From Girardinichthys multiradiatus (lineage: Eukaryota > Chordata > Actinopteri > Cyprinodontiformes > Goodeidae), in the NCBI RefSeq assembly GCF_021462225.1, contig NC_061805.1, positions 49,474,360 through 49,538,359 of the forward strand: a stretch of DNA of 64,000 nucleotides, in the 5' to 3' direction. Numbering within the stretch: position 1 is the stretch's first letter; each line of letters begins with the position of its first letter. The position numbers and the translations under genes were made by a program. The notes beneath the pieces are model-generated. The model saw only the letters and a program-made list of their open reading frames with translations, was not told the origin of the DNA and did not search any database. Positions 49,801-55,874 of this stretch are shown piece by piece.

Positions 49801-52800
49801 GTGTAAGGAATTTATTGTTGTATGAATATTTTATATAATTATAAAGAGATCAAATTTAAACAAGTAATAGTTATTTCTTTCTTGTTTTTTACATTTTATG
49901 TGATTTGAAAAGGATGATTTTTTTATTAAGTTTTATTTATTTGACTTATTTCGTTCGTTCGTTCGTCGTCTTCCGCTTATCCAGGACCGGGTCGCAGGGG
50001 CAGCAGACTCAGCAGAGACACCCAGACGTCCCTCTCTCCAGACACCTCCTCCATCTCCTTCAGGGGGAGCCCAAGGCGTTCCCAGGCCAGCCGAGAGACA
50101 TAGTCCCTCCAGCGTGTCCTGGGCCGTCCCCTGGGCCTCCTCCTGGTGGGAGGAACACCTCCCGAGGAAGGCGTCCAGGAGGCATCCGGTATAGATGCCC
50201 GAGCCACCTCAACTGGCTCCTCTCGATGTGGAGGAGCAGCGGCTCTACTCCGAGCTCCTCCCGGATGGCCGAGCTCCTCACCCTATCTCTAAGGGAGTGC
50301 CCGGCCACCCTACGGAGGAAGCTCATTTCAGCCGCTTGTATCCGTGATCTCGTTCTTTCGGTCATGACCCAAAGTTCATGGCCATAGGTGAGGGTAGGAA
50401 CGTAGACCGACCTGTAAATCGAGAGCTTTGCTTTTCGGCTCAGCTCTCTCTTCACCACAATGGACCGGCACAGCGCCCCTATTACTGTGGCAGCCGCACC
50501 GATCCGTCTGTCGATCTCCCGCTCCATTCTTCCCTCACTCGTGAACAAGACCCCGAGATACTTAAACTCCTCCACTTGAGGCAGGAACTCCCCTCCAACC
50601 TGAAGAGGACAAGCCACTCTTTTCCGGTCGAGTACCATGGCCTCGGACTTGGAGGAGCTGATCTTCATCCCAGCCGCTTCACACTCGGCTGCGAACTGCC
50701 CCAGCGCATGCTGTAGGTCTTGGCTAGAGGGGGCCAGCAGGACCACGTCATCTGCAAAAAGAAGAGACGAAATCCACTGGTCCCCAAACCAGACCCCCTC
50801 CGGTCCTTGGCTGCGTCTAGAAATCCTGTCCATAAAAGTTATGAACAGGACCGGTGACAAAGGGCAGCCCTGCCGGAGTCCAACATGCACCGGGAACAGG
50901 TCCGACTTAGTGCCGGCAATGCGGACCAAACTCCTGCTCCGCTCGTACAGGGACCGGATGGCCCCTAATAAAAGCCCCCCGATTCCATACTCCTGGAGCA
51001 CCCCCCACAGGGCATCACGAGGGACACAGTCGAATGCCTTCTCCAGGTCCACAAAACACATGTGAACCGGTTGGGCAAACTCCCATGAACCCTCGAGCAC
51101 CCTGTAGAGGGTATAGAGCTGGTCCAGTGTTCCACGGCCGGGAAGAAAACCACACTGTTCCTCCTGAAACTGAGGTTCGACTATCAGTCAGACTCTCCTC
51201 TCCAATACCCTGGCGTAGGCCTTACCAGGGAGGCTGAGGAGTGTGATCCCCCTGTAGTTGGAACACACCCTCCAGTCCCCCTTCTTATAAAGGGGGACCA
51301 CCACCCCAGTCTGCCAGTCCAGAGGCACTGTCCCCGACCGCCACGCAATGTTGAAGAGGCGTGTCAATCATGACAGCCCTACAACATCCAGAGACTTGAG
51401 GTACTCAGGGCGGATCTCATCCACCCCCGAAGTCTTGCCACCGTGGAGCTTTTTAACCACCCTGGTGACTTCAGCCTGGGTGATGAAAGAGTCCAACCCC
51501 GAGTCCCCAGTCTCTAAATATTTTTATGAACCCAAAAATGGTTAAACTGTGAGAAACGAAACGAGGAGCAAAAATATTCAAAGAAAAAAAACTAAAAAAC
51601 CCAAGAAAATAGTTATGAAATACTCGTCGTTTCAAAATGTCTTAATATGCAGTTATAACTACATTTTAAAGACTATATATAAACTATATACATTTATAAA
51701 TTTGCATTATATTACGTGTACAAATATATGAATATAAAAACATATTTCATAAACATTGTGATATAATCCTGTGGCACCTTTTTATCCTCAACCAGATCAT
51801 TGAAGGTTTTTCTCCATAAACACAACTTTTCTTTCACCGCCGCCGTCCATGTGTTTCAGTAAAGTTGACCTGGCTGTGACCTTTGTCCCTGCAGCTACAA
51901 CCTGTCCTGTGAGATTGAGCCTCTCTCCGAGTCGGCCAGCAACACGCTCAGAGCCAAGAAGAACGGAGGAATCATGAAACGATGGAGCGAGTCAGTCATT
52001 TTCAGCTCTTCTGCTTTAGGTTTTTAACTGAACTTCCCATTTTGTGTCTTCATCAAGACTTACTCCTCTCTCTGTTTCCTGTTTCTGTTCTGCGTCCAGC
52101 CGCCAGTTGACGGAGGCTGGCTGCAGCGGTGGCGCAGGCTCCCATTCCAAGTCCTTCGACCACTCCCACTACAGACCGTGCCAAGGAGGAGGCGGGGACA
52201 GCGGCGACGCCCTCAGCGTCACGTCCGTCAGCTCCAGCGGCTCTGACCTGGAGGATGTGAACACCAGCTTCCTGTCAGATTCACCGGAGGGACACGAGAG
52301 GAAGGTGAACACCAGGAAGTCAGGGATGAGTCGGTCCAGACCGCTGTTAAAGATTACCAGAAAGTCCGGCTGCTTCTACGGAAATATGTGAAGAAAACCC
52401 GGACCCGGTCGTCTCGTGCAGCTTTTAAACCGTCTCTGTTTTTGGTTTCAGACGTCGACTCCTTCAGTGAAGCTCACCGTCTCTGCTTTGGGGAGAGAAG
52501 CTCCAGCTGCAGATGCGACCTCAACGGTAATGACTTTATTGTTTTATACGCCACGTAGAAATCCTGTTAAAACACAGCAGTGGTTTAGGGTGTGCAAACC
52601 CGCAGCAGGGTTACTGCTGATCTGATTTCTGTTTAATTATGCAGAAAATAATCACTTTAAACATGGAAAATGTTCTGAATTGATGTTTCTTGGTCTTATT
52701 TTGTTTCATCACAGAAACCTGGCATTTTAACCGACCTGTTAACTCGTTAGTTTTGACTTAAAGTTAGTAACACTTGTGTAGTGTCCTCCTCAGTTCTGGG

Positions 52801-54850
52801 AGTGCACGTCCCTGTCCTCTCTGGACACCTCCGGGATGGGATCCAGCTCCGGCTCTGCCTCGGGCTCCAGCAGCACCTCCTCTTCCTCCGTCTCCTCCTC
52901 CACGCCGCTGTCTGCCTCCCGCTCGCACAAACGGTCGGTGTCGGCAGTGTCCAACTACTCGACGCTGTCGCTGCCGCTCTACAACCAGCAGGTGGACGAC
53001 TGCTGCATCATCCGCGTGAGCCTGGATGTGGAGAACGGCAACTTGTACAAGAGCATCCTGGTGAGGAGGGAGCGAAAGCTCATCGTTTTTTTCTGCTTCT
53101 ATCATTTCTGATTACGTGTGGAGCTTTCTGGAGTAGCAAACACCTCGGTGAACATGTGGATGTTTTGGTTTTCAAGGTGACGAGTCAAGACAAAACTCCG
53201 GTGGTGATCAGGAAAGCCATGATCAAACACAACCTGGAGCGGGAGAAAACCGAGGACTACGAGCTGATGCAGAAGATCTCAGAGGACAAAGGTGAGCAGG
53301 TTTTAATCACTGACAGAGCGCCTCATCAAAGCACTCATACACGTTAAACCTTCTCCTCACACACATTGTTAATGTCACAGCCACAAACTTTAATGTTCTT
53401 TACTGAGATCTTATAGATCAACACAAAGTAATAGATAACTGGGAGGAGGAAGGAAACTCTTTTGCTCTGATACCCCTCAAAAAAAAATCCAGTGCAGCAC
53501 ATTTCCTTCAGAAGTCTCCCAATTTGTAGAACAAACGGCATCATGAAGACCAAAGAACCCAGCAGACAGGTTCTGGTACCGTTTAAAGCAGGGTTAGGTT
53601 CTAAAACTATATCTCACAGAGCTCTGTTCAATGAGTCATCTGAACATGGAGAGAGGATGGACCTTCCTAGACATACCAAATCTGGCCTGTATGGAAGAGC
53701 AGAATGAAGAAAGCCATTAGAACTCTGCTTGCAGGAGACACAGCAAACATGAGAAAGGAGAAACTCTCCTCACATGAGACTAAAACCAAACGTTTTGCTT
53801 CACATGCTAAATGCTGTCAGGTGGAAAACTAACTAACCCTAAACATTACCCTGAATATGCCATCCCCACAGTGACACATGGTGCTGGCAGCATCATGCTG
53901 CGGGGAAGGATTTTCTTCATTAGAAACAGGGAAGCTGGTCAGGGTTGATTGGAAGATTGATAGAGATGAAAATAACCTGTTAGAAGCTGCAGACGACTTG
54001 ATACCGGCATGGAGGTTCAGCTTCCCGCAGGACATACAACCAGAGCTACAATGAGAGGGTTCAGATCAAAGCATAGTCATTGTGTTAGTTGGATTTAGGT
54101 CTGGACTTTGACTAGGACATTCTGAGAATCTGTGGCAACATTTGTAAACTGATGACCACAGATGCTCTCCATCTCCTCCAATCTGACTGAGCTGGACATG
54201 TTTTGTGACCAAGAATGGGCAAAGACGTCAGTGTCTAGATGTGCAAAGTGGAAACGAAGCCCCCAGAAGACCTGCAGCCGTAACCGCAGTGACAGGTGCT
54301 TCTACAATGTGAACTCAGGGCGGATGAATAGTTATATCATTCAACTCTGGTCTGTCACATTAAATCTCAATAAAACACATTGTGTGGTTGTAACATGACC
54401 TGTGACCAAGTTCAAGGAGAACAATCGGTGTGTAAAACCCACAGATGAAATCCTTAAAATGATAAAGGTGTGAAAGAACAGATTTCCTTTTAGTCCTGAT
54501 GTGAAAATGATGAGTTTGGAGTTTAAAGTGAGCAGACTCGTTGATTTCTGTTCGGATTAACAGAATATTCCAGAATCAGATAAAACGACAACCATCACAC
54601 AAACTGGGCTTGAACTTCATGGTTCAACTGTTGCAGAAGACTGATATTGATCCATGTTTTCCTTCGTTCCGCAGAGCTCCGGATCCCGGACAATGCCAAC
54701 GTTTTCTACGCCATGAACTCCACTGCCAACTATGACTTTGTGCTGAAGAAGCGCGGCTTGGCCCGGCCAGTGCGGGCCAAGACTGTGGCCAGTTCAACGC
54801 TGCCCCGCATGAAACAGAAGGGACTGAAGATCGCTAAAGGGATTTTCTGA
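25628..54850 (+). CDS. ralgds: ralgds: Ral guanine nucleotide dissociation stimulator (18-exon gene model)
   Basis: RalGDS is a cytosolic Ras effector. Ras-GTP binds its C-terminal RA domain and its CDC25 domain exchanges GDP for GTP on RalA/RalB. Joined coding exons: 25628-25816, 40087-40391, 41362-41436, 41931-42124, 42379-42503, 43329-43544, 44383-44486, 44560-44644, 48207-48284, 48556-48642, 49075-49107, 49208-49329, 51895-51990, 52100-52304, 52452-52526, 52794-53060, 53177-53291, 54675-54850. The sum is 2547 nt: 848 codons and TGA. The REM domain spans about residues 113-240, CDC25 about 283-545, a Ser-rich linker about 676-710 and RA about 731-825. RA contact residues matching Arg20, Lys32 and Lys52 of the mammalian domain fall at about 737, 749 and 769. 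Human RALGDS is longer mainly through a Pro/Ala-rich repeat after the REM domain, absent here. A few exon ends have alternatives, noted separately. Confidence 0.95.
25817..28725 (+). other. ralgds intron 1, first part
   Basis: Intron 1 is about 14.3 kb (25817-40086). This part shows no exon. It has a C run near 26248-26254 and a (TG)12 microsatellite at 27491-27514. Around 28540-28700 there is an isolated GC/CpG-rich patch with a G11-12 run, of unknown role. Confidence 0.5.
27491..27514. repeat. (TG)12 microsatellite
   Basis: Perfect dinucleotide run inside intron 1, followed by GGGG. Confidence 0.95.
28730..29202 (+). mobile_element. 5'-truncated L2-type LINE, C-terminal and 3' end
   Basis: Plus-strand translation gives [33 protein letters not shown] and, after a frameshift, a block resembling the 'VAAPKLWNSLP...FKSxLK' end of L2/CR1 ORF2. 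It closes with 'tgtataaagtgctttataaataaa', a classic fish L2 3' end. Only the part after the reverse transcriptase remains, and stops are frequent. It lies sense to ralgds in intron 1. Confidence 0.8.
29203..33195 (+). other. ralgds intron 1, middle part
   Basis: No exon or clear mobile element is seen. Frames such as 30120-30449 (minus), 31811-32058 and 32356-32707 (plus) lack domains. Confidence 0.4.
33197..34560 (-). mobile_element. Tc1-like transposon, second family, one end lost
   Basis: The left end has the inverted-repeat type 'gacagaccaaaagtttggac', followed by 'cacatgtggaattatatact'. The transposase lies on the minus strand. Beyond about 34560 the expected matching right inverted repeat is absent, so the element appears truncated or rearranged at that end. 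It belongs to a different Tc1 lineage from the copies at 4819 and 63608. Confidence 0.82.
33363..34413 (-). pseudogene. Tc1-like transposase pseudogene, catalytic Glu replaced
   Basis: Read on the minus strand from 34413: [19 protein letters not shown], then a frameshift near 34357, after which the main frame carries the helix-turn-helix region ([31 protein letters not shown]). The catalytic core follows, with SDESKF and, downstream, [11 protein letters not shown]. An in-frame TAA at 33693-33695 (probably from TCA) interrupts between them. The third catalytic motif reads [10 protein letters not shown]. The Glu of the DDE triad is Lys here, which alone should abolish activity. The C-terminus is otherwise complete to the stop at 33363. 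Confidence 0.88.
34715..34805. repeat. hAT-like terminal fragment
   Basis: The stretch 'cagtattaatatcagatatcggcctaa...atatcggtgcatcccta' matches the motif set at 12413-12695 and ends in a typical 'tatcggtgcatccct' terminus. No other terminus is found nearby. Confidence 0.5.
34806..35330 (+). other. ralgds intron 1, unassigned
   Basis: Nothing recognisable is present before the minisatellite. Confidence 0.4.
35341..35420. repeat. 14-bp minisatellite, about 5.7 units
   Basis: The unit attgggtagtaaag is repeated head to tail with single-base variants (tttggg..., ttcggg...). Unit boundaries fall at 35341, 35355, 35369, 35383, 35397 and 35411. A partial unit precedes it. Confidence 0.95.
35421..37195 (+). 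other. ralgds intron 1, with a small GC-rich patch
   Basis: No exon is supported. At 35590-35665 there is a GC-rich patch with a full CRE palindrome, TGACGTCA (35629-35636). The remainder is AT-rich and unassigned. Confidence 0.4.
37200..37870 (-). pseudogene. Degenerate Tc1-like transposase, third family
   Basis: Minus-strand pieces read, from high to low coordinates, [20 protein letters not shown], then [20 protein letters not shown], and in a further frame [20 protein letters not shown] followed by [10 protein letters not shown] and [13 protein letters not shown]. These are recognisable as the core of a Tc1-like transposase (second Asp as HDGSLCH, third motif LDLNPTEN), broken by several frameshifts and stops. 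No inverted repeats were identified. It is antisense to ralgds in intron 1. Confidence 0.72.
37871..40086 (+). other. ralgds intron 1, last part
   Basis: No exon is seen. A segment around 38440-38600 ('cgtccgtctgtctgtttgcc', 'ggcttggcggaggtctgcgc') resembles RTE-type LINE debris common in fish, with weak support. A T9 tract just before 40087 forms the polypyrimidine part of the exon 2 acceptor. Confidence 0.4.
40087..40391 (+). CDS. ralgds: ralgds exon 2 (start of REM domain)
   Basis: Acceptor ttttag|AGC, donor AACAG|gtaaga. Encodes [47 protein letters not shown] and [20 protein letters not shown]. The last parts are the conserved opening helices of the Ras-GEF N domain. It starts in phase 0 and ends with two bases of an Arg codon. 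Confidence 0.97.
40911..41264 (+). repeat. Near full-length tRNA-headed SINE-like repeat
   Basis: The head contains a box-A-like 'tagtgcggttggtagc' and a box-B-like 'gggtttgaatccc'. The body has 'gagtttgcatgttctccc', 'aacatgactgttaggttaat' and 'gcgattggctggtgacctg', and it ends in a ggatggatgg tail. Further copies lie at 14755, 22505 and 25080. The tRNA-like boxes suggest polymerase III transcription, but the family name is not certain to me. Located in ralgds intron 2, sense orientation. Confidence 0.72.
41362..41436 (+). CDS. ralgds: ralgds exon 3
   Basis: Acceptor cttcag|GTACGCC, donor GAGAAA|gtgagt. Encodes [20 protein letters not shown] and TELR, then two bases of an Asn codon completed in exon 4. 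It corresponds to the variable loop of the REM domain. In mammals this stretch is differently composed. Confidence 0.9.
41931..42124 (+). CDS. ralgds: ralgds exon 4 (end of REM domain)
   Basis: Acceptor tttcag|CAC. Encodes [20 protein letters not shown], then [20 protein letters not shown], very close to mammalian RALGDS. Two donors preserve the frame into exon 5: GATG|gtatga (end 42124, used here, joint codon GGG) and CAGT|gtgagc (end 42106, joint codon TGG, six residues shorter). The long Pro/Ala repeats of human RALGDS that follow this point are absent. Confidence 0.9.
42379..42503 (+). CDS. ralgds: ralgds exon 5
   Basis: Acceptor cttcag|GGG, donor GACGCG|gtgagg. Encodes [20 protein letters not shown] and then [15 protein letters not shown], the conserved entry to the CDC25 catalytic domain. 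Starts in the last two bases of a codon, ends in phase 0. Confidence 0.94.
42830..43120 (+). mobile_element. LINE C-terminal and 3' fragment in intron 5
   Basis: Plus-strand frame with [33 protein letters not shown] and [11 protein letters not shown] resembles the end of LINE ORF2 proteins ('HPGHxLFxLLPSGRRYR...'), with decay after the LLPSG block. No reverse transcriptase core remains. Confidence 0.55.
43329..43544 (+). CDS. ralgds: ralgds exon 6 (CDC25 domain)
   Basis: Acceptor gtccag|GAC, donor GCACGG|gtgagc, phase 0 at both ends, 72 codons. Encodes [40 protein letters not shown] and RWIDVAR. This is structurally conserved region 1 and the start of region 2 of the Ras-family exchange factor fold, almost identical to mammalian RALGDS. 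Confidence 0.97.
43800..44189. mobile_element. 390-bp non-autonomous hAT-like element in intron 6
   Basis: Termini TAGGGCTGCAtgatat and attgtGCAGCCCTA are inverted repeats. The flanking octamers gtttccag (43792-43799) and gaatccag (44190-44197) agree at 6 of 8 positions, fitting an aged 8-bp hAT target duplication. The AT-rich interior is non-coding. Confidence 0.75.
44383..44486 (+). CDS. ralgds: ralgds exon 7 (CDC25 domain)
   Basis: Acceptor atcag|GAG, donor TCTCG|gtaggt. Encodes [20 protein letters not shown] and [14 protein letters not shown], the hallmark 'N-F/Y-S-S/T-L..I...L' region of CDC25 domains. Ends after two bases of an Arg codon. Confidence 0.97.
44560..44644 (+). CDS. ralgds: ralgds exon 8 (CDC25 domain)
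   Basis: Follows a 73-bp intron. Acceptor cacag|GGA, donor GTGAAG|gtgagt. Encodes [20 protein letters not shown] and LSRELLVK, including the conserved F-x-x-L-x-x-I-F segment. Confidence 0.96.
44645..45714 (+). other. ralgds intron 8, first part
   Basis: Intron 8 runs to 48206. No exon or clear repeat is seen in this part. Confidence 0.45.
45715..46330 (-). mobile_element. Antisense LINE 3' region in intron 8
   Basis: The left end ('ccttaattgttccacagtgg', then 'ggaaattcaggtg') resembles the reverse complement of a fish LINE 3' tail ('aatttcccc...gga(t)caataaag'). Further right the minus strand reads [20 protein letters not shown], of the type seen near the end of fish LINE ORF2. It is strongly decayed and the family is uncertain. 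Confidence 0.5.
46620..46890 (+). pseudogene. Tc1-like transposase remnant
   Basis: One plus-strand frame reads [14 protein letters not shown] followed by a stop. This is the third catalytic motif of a Tc1-like transposase (normally [14 protein letters not shown]). The DNA after it ('acacactcctgaacctctgg') also resembles the end of such genes. Only the C-terminal third is recognisable. Confidence 0.6.
46891..48206 (+). other. ralgds intron 8, last part
   Basis: No exon or named repeat is seen. A good pyrimidine-rich acceptor (tttctgcag) closes the intron. Confidence 0.45.
48207..48284 (+). CDS. ralgds: ralgds exon 9
   Basis: Acceptor ctgcag|GAG, donor GACCTG|gtgaga, 26 codons, phase 0. Encodes [20 protein letters not shown] then QQQRDL. 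The last residues replace the shorter QKRPKET-type segment of mammals. Confidence 0.96.
48556..48642 (+). CDS. ralgds: ralgds exon 10 (CDC25 domain)
   Basis: Acceptor cacag|GGA, donor ACAGAG|gtcagc, 29 codons, phase 0. Encodes [20 protein letters not shown] then [13 protein letters not shown]-x-x-L-T-D-L is the most conserved motif of CDC25 domains and packs against the switch 2 side of the GTPase in the family structure. Confidence 0.97.
49075..49107 (+). CDS. ralgds: ralgds exon 11 (33-nt micro-exon)
   Basis: Only 11 codons, [11 protein letters not shown], between acceptor tttcag|GGC and donor AGGAAG|gtaaat. The motif (L)INF-x-K-R is conserved in all Ras-family exchange factors, so the exon is real despite its size. 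Easily missed by gene finders. Confidence 0.96.
49208..49329 (+). CDS. ralgds: ralgds exon 12 (CDC25 domain)
   Basis: Acceptor ttgcag|GAG, donor GAAAG|gtatct. Encodes [20 protein letters not shown], then [14 protein letters not shown]. Ends two bases into a Ser codon. Confidence 0.96.
49951..51520 (-). mobile_element. 5'-truncated Rex3 (RTE-clade) retrotransposon, antisense in intron 12
   Basis: The 3' end is at about 49951, with a cgtt tetranucleotide run; similarity stops near 51520 at the 5' side. The stretches at 50852-50872 and 51297-51316 match the pair of degenerate primers widely used in fish cytogenetics to amplify Rex3, as I remember them. The reverse transcriptase is largely open on the minus strand. 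A frameshift between 50060 and 50207 separates the last part, [20 protein letters not shown], from the rest. Confidence 0.92.
49977..51180 (-). pseudogene. Rex3 reverse transcriptase, truncated and frameshifted
   Basis: Minus-strand order: [80 protein letters not shown] (FADD catalytic box), [40 protein letters not shown] and [20 protein letters not shown]. After that the frame shifts into a second open frame with the Arg-rich C-terminal motif and ends at 49977. The endonuclease and N-terminus are missing through 5' truncation. The palm motifs are intact, so the copy is relatively young. Confidence 0.9.
51521..51894 (+). other. ralgds intron 12, AT-rich remainder
   Basis: Very AT-rich DNA next to the Rex3 insertion. 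No exon is seen until the acceptor at 51894. Confidence 0.5.
51895..51990 (+). CDS. ralgds: ralgds exon 13
   Basis: Acceptor ctgcag|CTA, donor AGCGA|gtcagt. Encodes [20 protein letters not shown] then [11 protein letters not shown]. This ends the catalytic region. The conserved E-x-x-Y-N-L-S segment spans the junction with exon 12. Confidence 0.96.
52100..52304 (+). CDS. ralgds: ralgds exon 14 (linker)
   Basis: Acceptor gtccag|CCG, donor AGGAAG|gtgaac, phase 0 end. Encodes [20 protein letters not shown], then [20 protein letters not shown] and DSPEGHERK. Acidic/Ser-rich linker, matching the mammalian SHSKS and DALSVHS landmarks. The frame stays open 84 nt past the donor to a TGA at 52389, so intron retention would give a protein lacking the RA domain. 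Confidence 0.95.
52452..52526 (+). CDS. ralgds: ralgds exon 15, probable cassette exon
   Basis: Acceptor tttcag|ACG, donor TCAACG|gtaatg. Exactly 75 nt in phase 0 at both ends, encoding [20 protein letters not shown] and DATST. Human RALGDS, as I recall, passes directly from the equivalent of exon 14 (..EKK) to exon 16 (FWE..), so this exon is either lineage-specific or alternatively used. Skipping it gives 823 residues. Confidence 0.72.
52794..53060 (+). CDS. ralgds: ralgds exon 16 (Ser-rich linker, start of RA domain)
   Basis: Acceptor cctcag|TTC, donor ATCCTG|gtgagg, 89 codons, phase 0. Encodes [14 protein letters not shown], a Ser/Gly-rich stretch, [20 protein letters not shown], then [20 protein letters not shown]. 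The last part forms the first two strands of the ubiquitin-like Ras-association fold, with Arg737 and Lys749 at the positions that contact Ras switch 1 in the mammalian complex. Confidence 0.97.
53177..53291 (+). CDS. ralgds: ralgds exon 17 (RA domain)
   Basis: Acceptor ttcaag|GTG, donor GACAAAG|gtgagc. Encodes [20 protein letters not shown] then [13 protein letters not shown]. Lys769 (in MIKHNLE) matches the Ras-contacting Lys52 of the mammalian RA domain. Ends one base into a Glu codon. Confidence 0.96.
53395..54425 (+). pseudogene. Decayed Tc1-like element, fourth family, with internal micro-inversion
   Basis: Lies in ralgds intron 17. Plus-strand text carries recognisable Tc1-like transposase pieces: 'gtgacacatggtgctggcag' (around 53871), 'acctgttagaagctgcagac', 'agagctacaatgagagggtt' and 'gagaatctgtggcaac' (ENLWQ), then a C-terminal part with 'tctagatgtgcaaagtggaa'. 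Many stops break the frame. Between 54089 and 54121 the sequence is inverted relative to its surroundings. Left and right ends ('acaaagtaatagataactgg' and 'aataaaacacattgtgtgg') are degenerate, so bounds are approximate. Confidence 0.75.
54675..54850 (+). CDS. ralgds: ralgds exon 18 (RA domain end, C-terminus, stop)
   Basis: Acceptor ccgcag|AGC. Encodes [32 protein letters not shown], then [20 protein letters not shown] and TGA at 54848-54850. The C-terminal twenty residues are essentially invariant between fish and mammals, confirming the assignment and the stop. Confidence 0.98.
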
Positions 54851-55788
54851 GGTTGGTCACTCTCCACCTCCTGGACTCCCAGACTCCCCTCCCGTCTCCA
54901 CACCTCAGGAGAGATGAACTTGAAGTGTCCACGTTGGACAGAGCCGGAGACGTGACCTTTCTGTGTCGCTCTAGCACTTAACTGGATGTGTTGTACCTTC
55001 AGGACTTTAAAAATCTGAGTTTGTTTTCATAAAGCTACAAACTCAGGAAAGTGGGACATATCCATGTGGGAAAACTTTTGTGTTGGAAAATACTCGTACT
55101 CTTCATCACCCTCCGCCCGGTTTGAATGAAACATTTGAAATCCTGATGCGTCACATTTTGTTTACAAGCGTTTACATCTCAGCATCAGCGGCTCTCTGTT
55201 CAACCCTTTTTTCTCAACGAGGGAATCTTTGCACCTTCACGTTTTAATCCGGAGTCTCCTCGTACTTGGATCCTACTTTTCTGTCATCATCCCAAGACGG
55301 ACAGATCACACCAGAGAACCAGATGCAGGGAGCGCAGCTCGGTGTTTCCCAACGTGCTACAGTTTTCTTACAGAGCTTCAGTCCCAGGATTTCAGCTCTG
55401 TCTGCAGAACATGGAGAAGAAGAACGCTGCAGTGTTCCCGAAACGGAAAAAAGCTCCTAATGGAGTCAAAATCCAGTGAACACAGCCTGTTTCTGTCTTT
55501 TATTACCGGATCGTAACCACTACATGGTGGAGGAGGCTGCAGCGATCCTGTTTCACACAAACCGAATGTAAATATGAACAACACATCGTGTGCAGTATGT
55601 TCTGAAAAAGGACCCTGTGATTTCTTTTAATAGACTCATGATATCAACACTTTTTAATCTGTTTATTTTGCTGTGCGTGTTGTTTTTGGTTGTATTTTTG
55701 CATCTCTGCTCTGTTACGGTGCTGTTTCTCATCTTTCTGTGAAGGTCGCACGAAGCTGCGTCTCACGATTCGCCTTCGTCCTGCAGAA

Positions 55789-55874
55789 CAGGGGTCTCCA
55801 ACTTCAGACCTCATTTGATTCAGCCGTGATGGAGCAGGACCGAAGTTCTGGAGGACTGGAGGTGGAGACCCTGG
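55789..55874. mobile_element. 86-bp miniature hAT-like element in the ralgds 3' UTR
   Basis: Left terminus CAGGGGTCTCCAAC; right terminus, read on the other strand, CCAGGGTCTCCACC: 11 of 14 aligned positions agree. The flanking octamers CTGCAGAA (55781-55788) and CTGCAGAC (55875-55882) agree at 7 of 8, the size expected for hAT transposition. No coding capacity. Confidence 0.6.

Noticed and set aside
52305..52391. Open frame continuing past the exon 14 donor to a TGA
   Set aside because: Taken as intron 14 read-through. The donor is good and the next exon continues the known protein. Noted only as a possible intron-retention product.
52764..53105. 113-codon minus-strand frame opposite ralgds exon 16
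   Set aside because: Shadow of a GC-rich, Ser-rich coding exon on the other strand. Its Arg/Gly-rich content mirrors the Ser codons.
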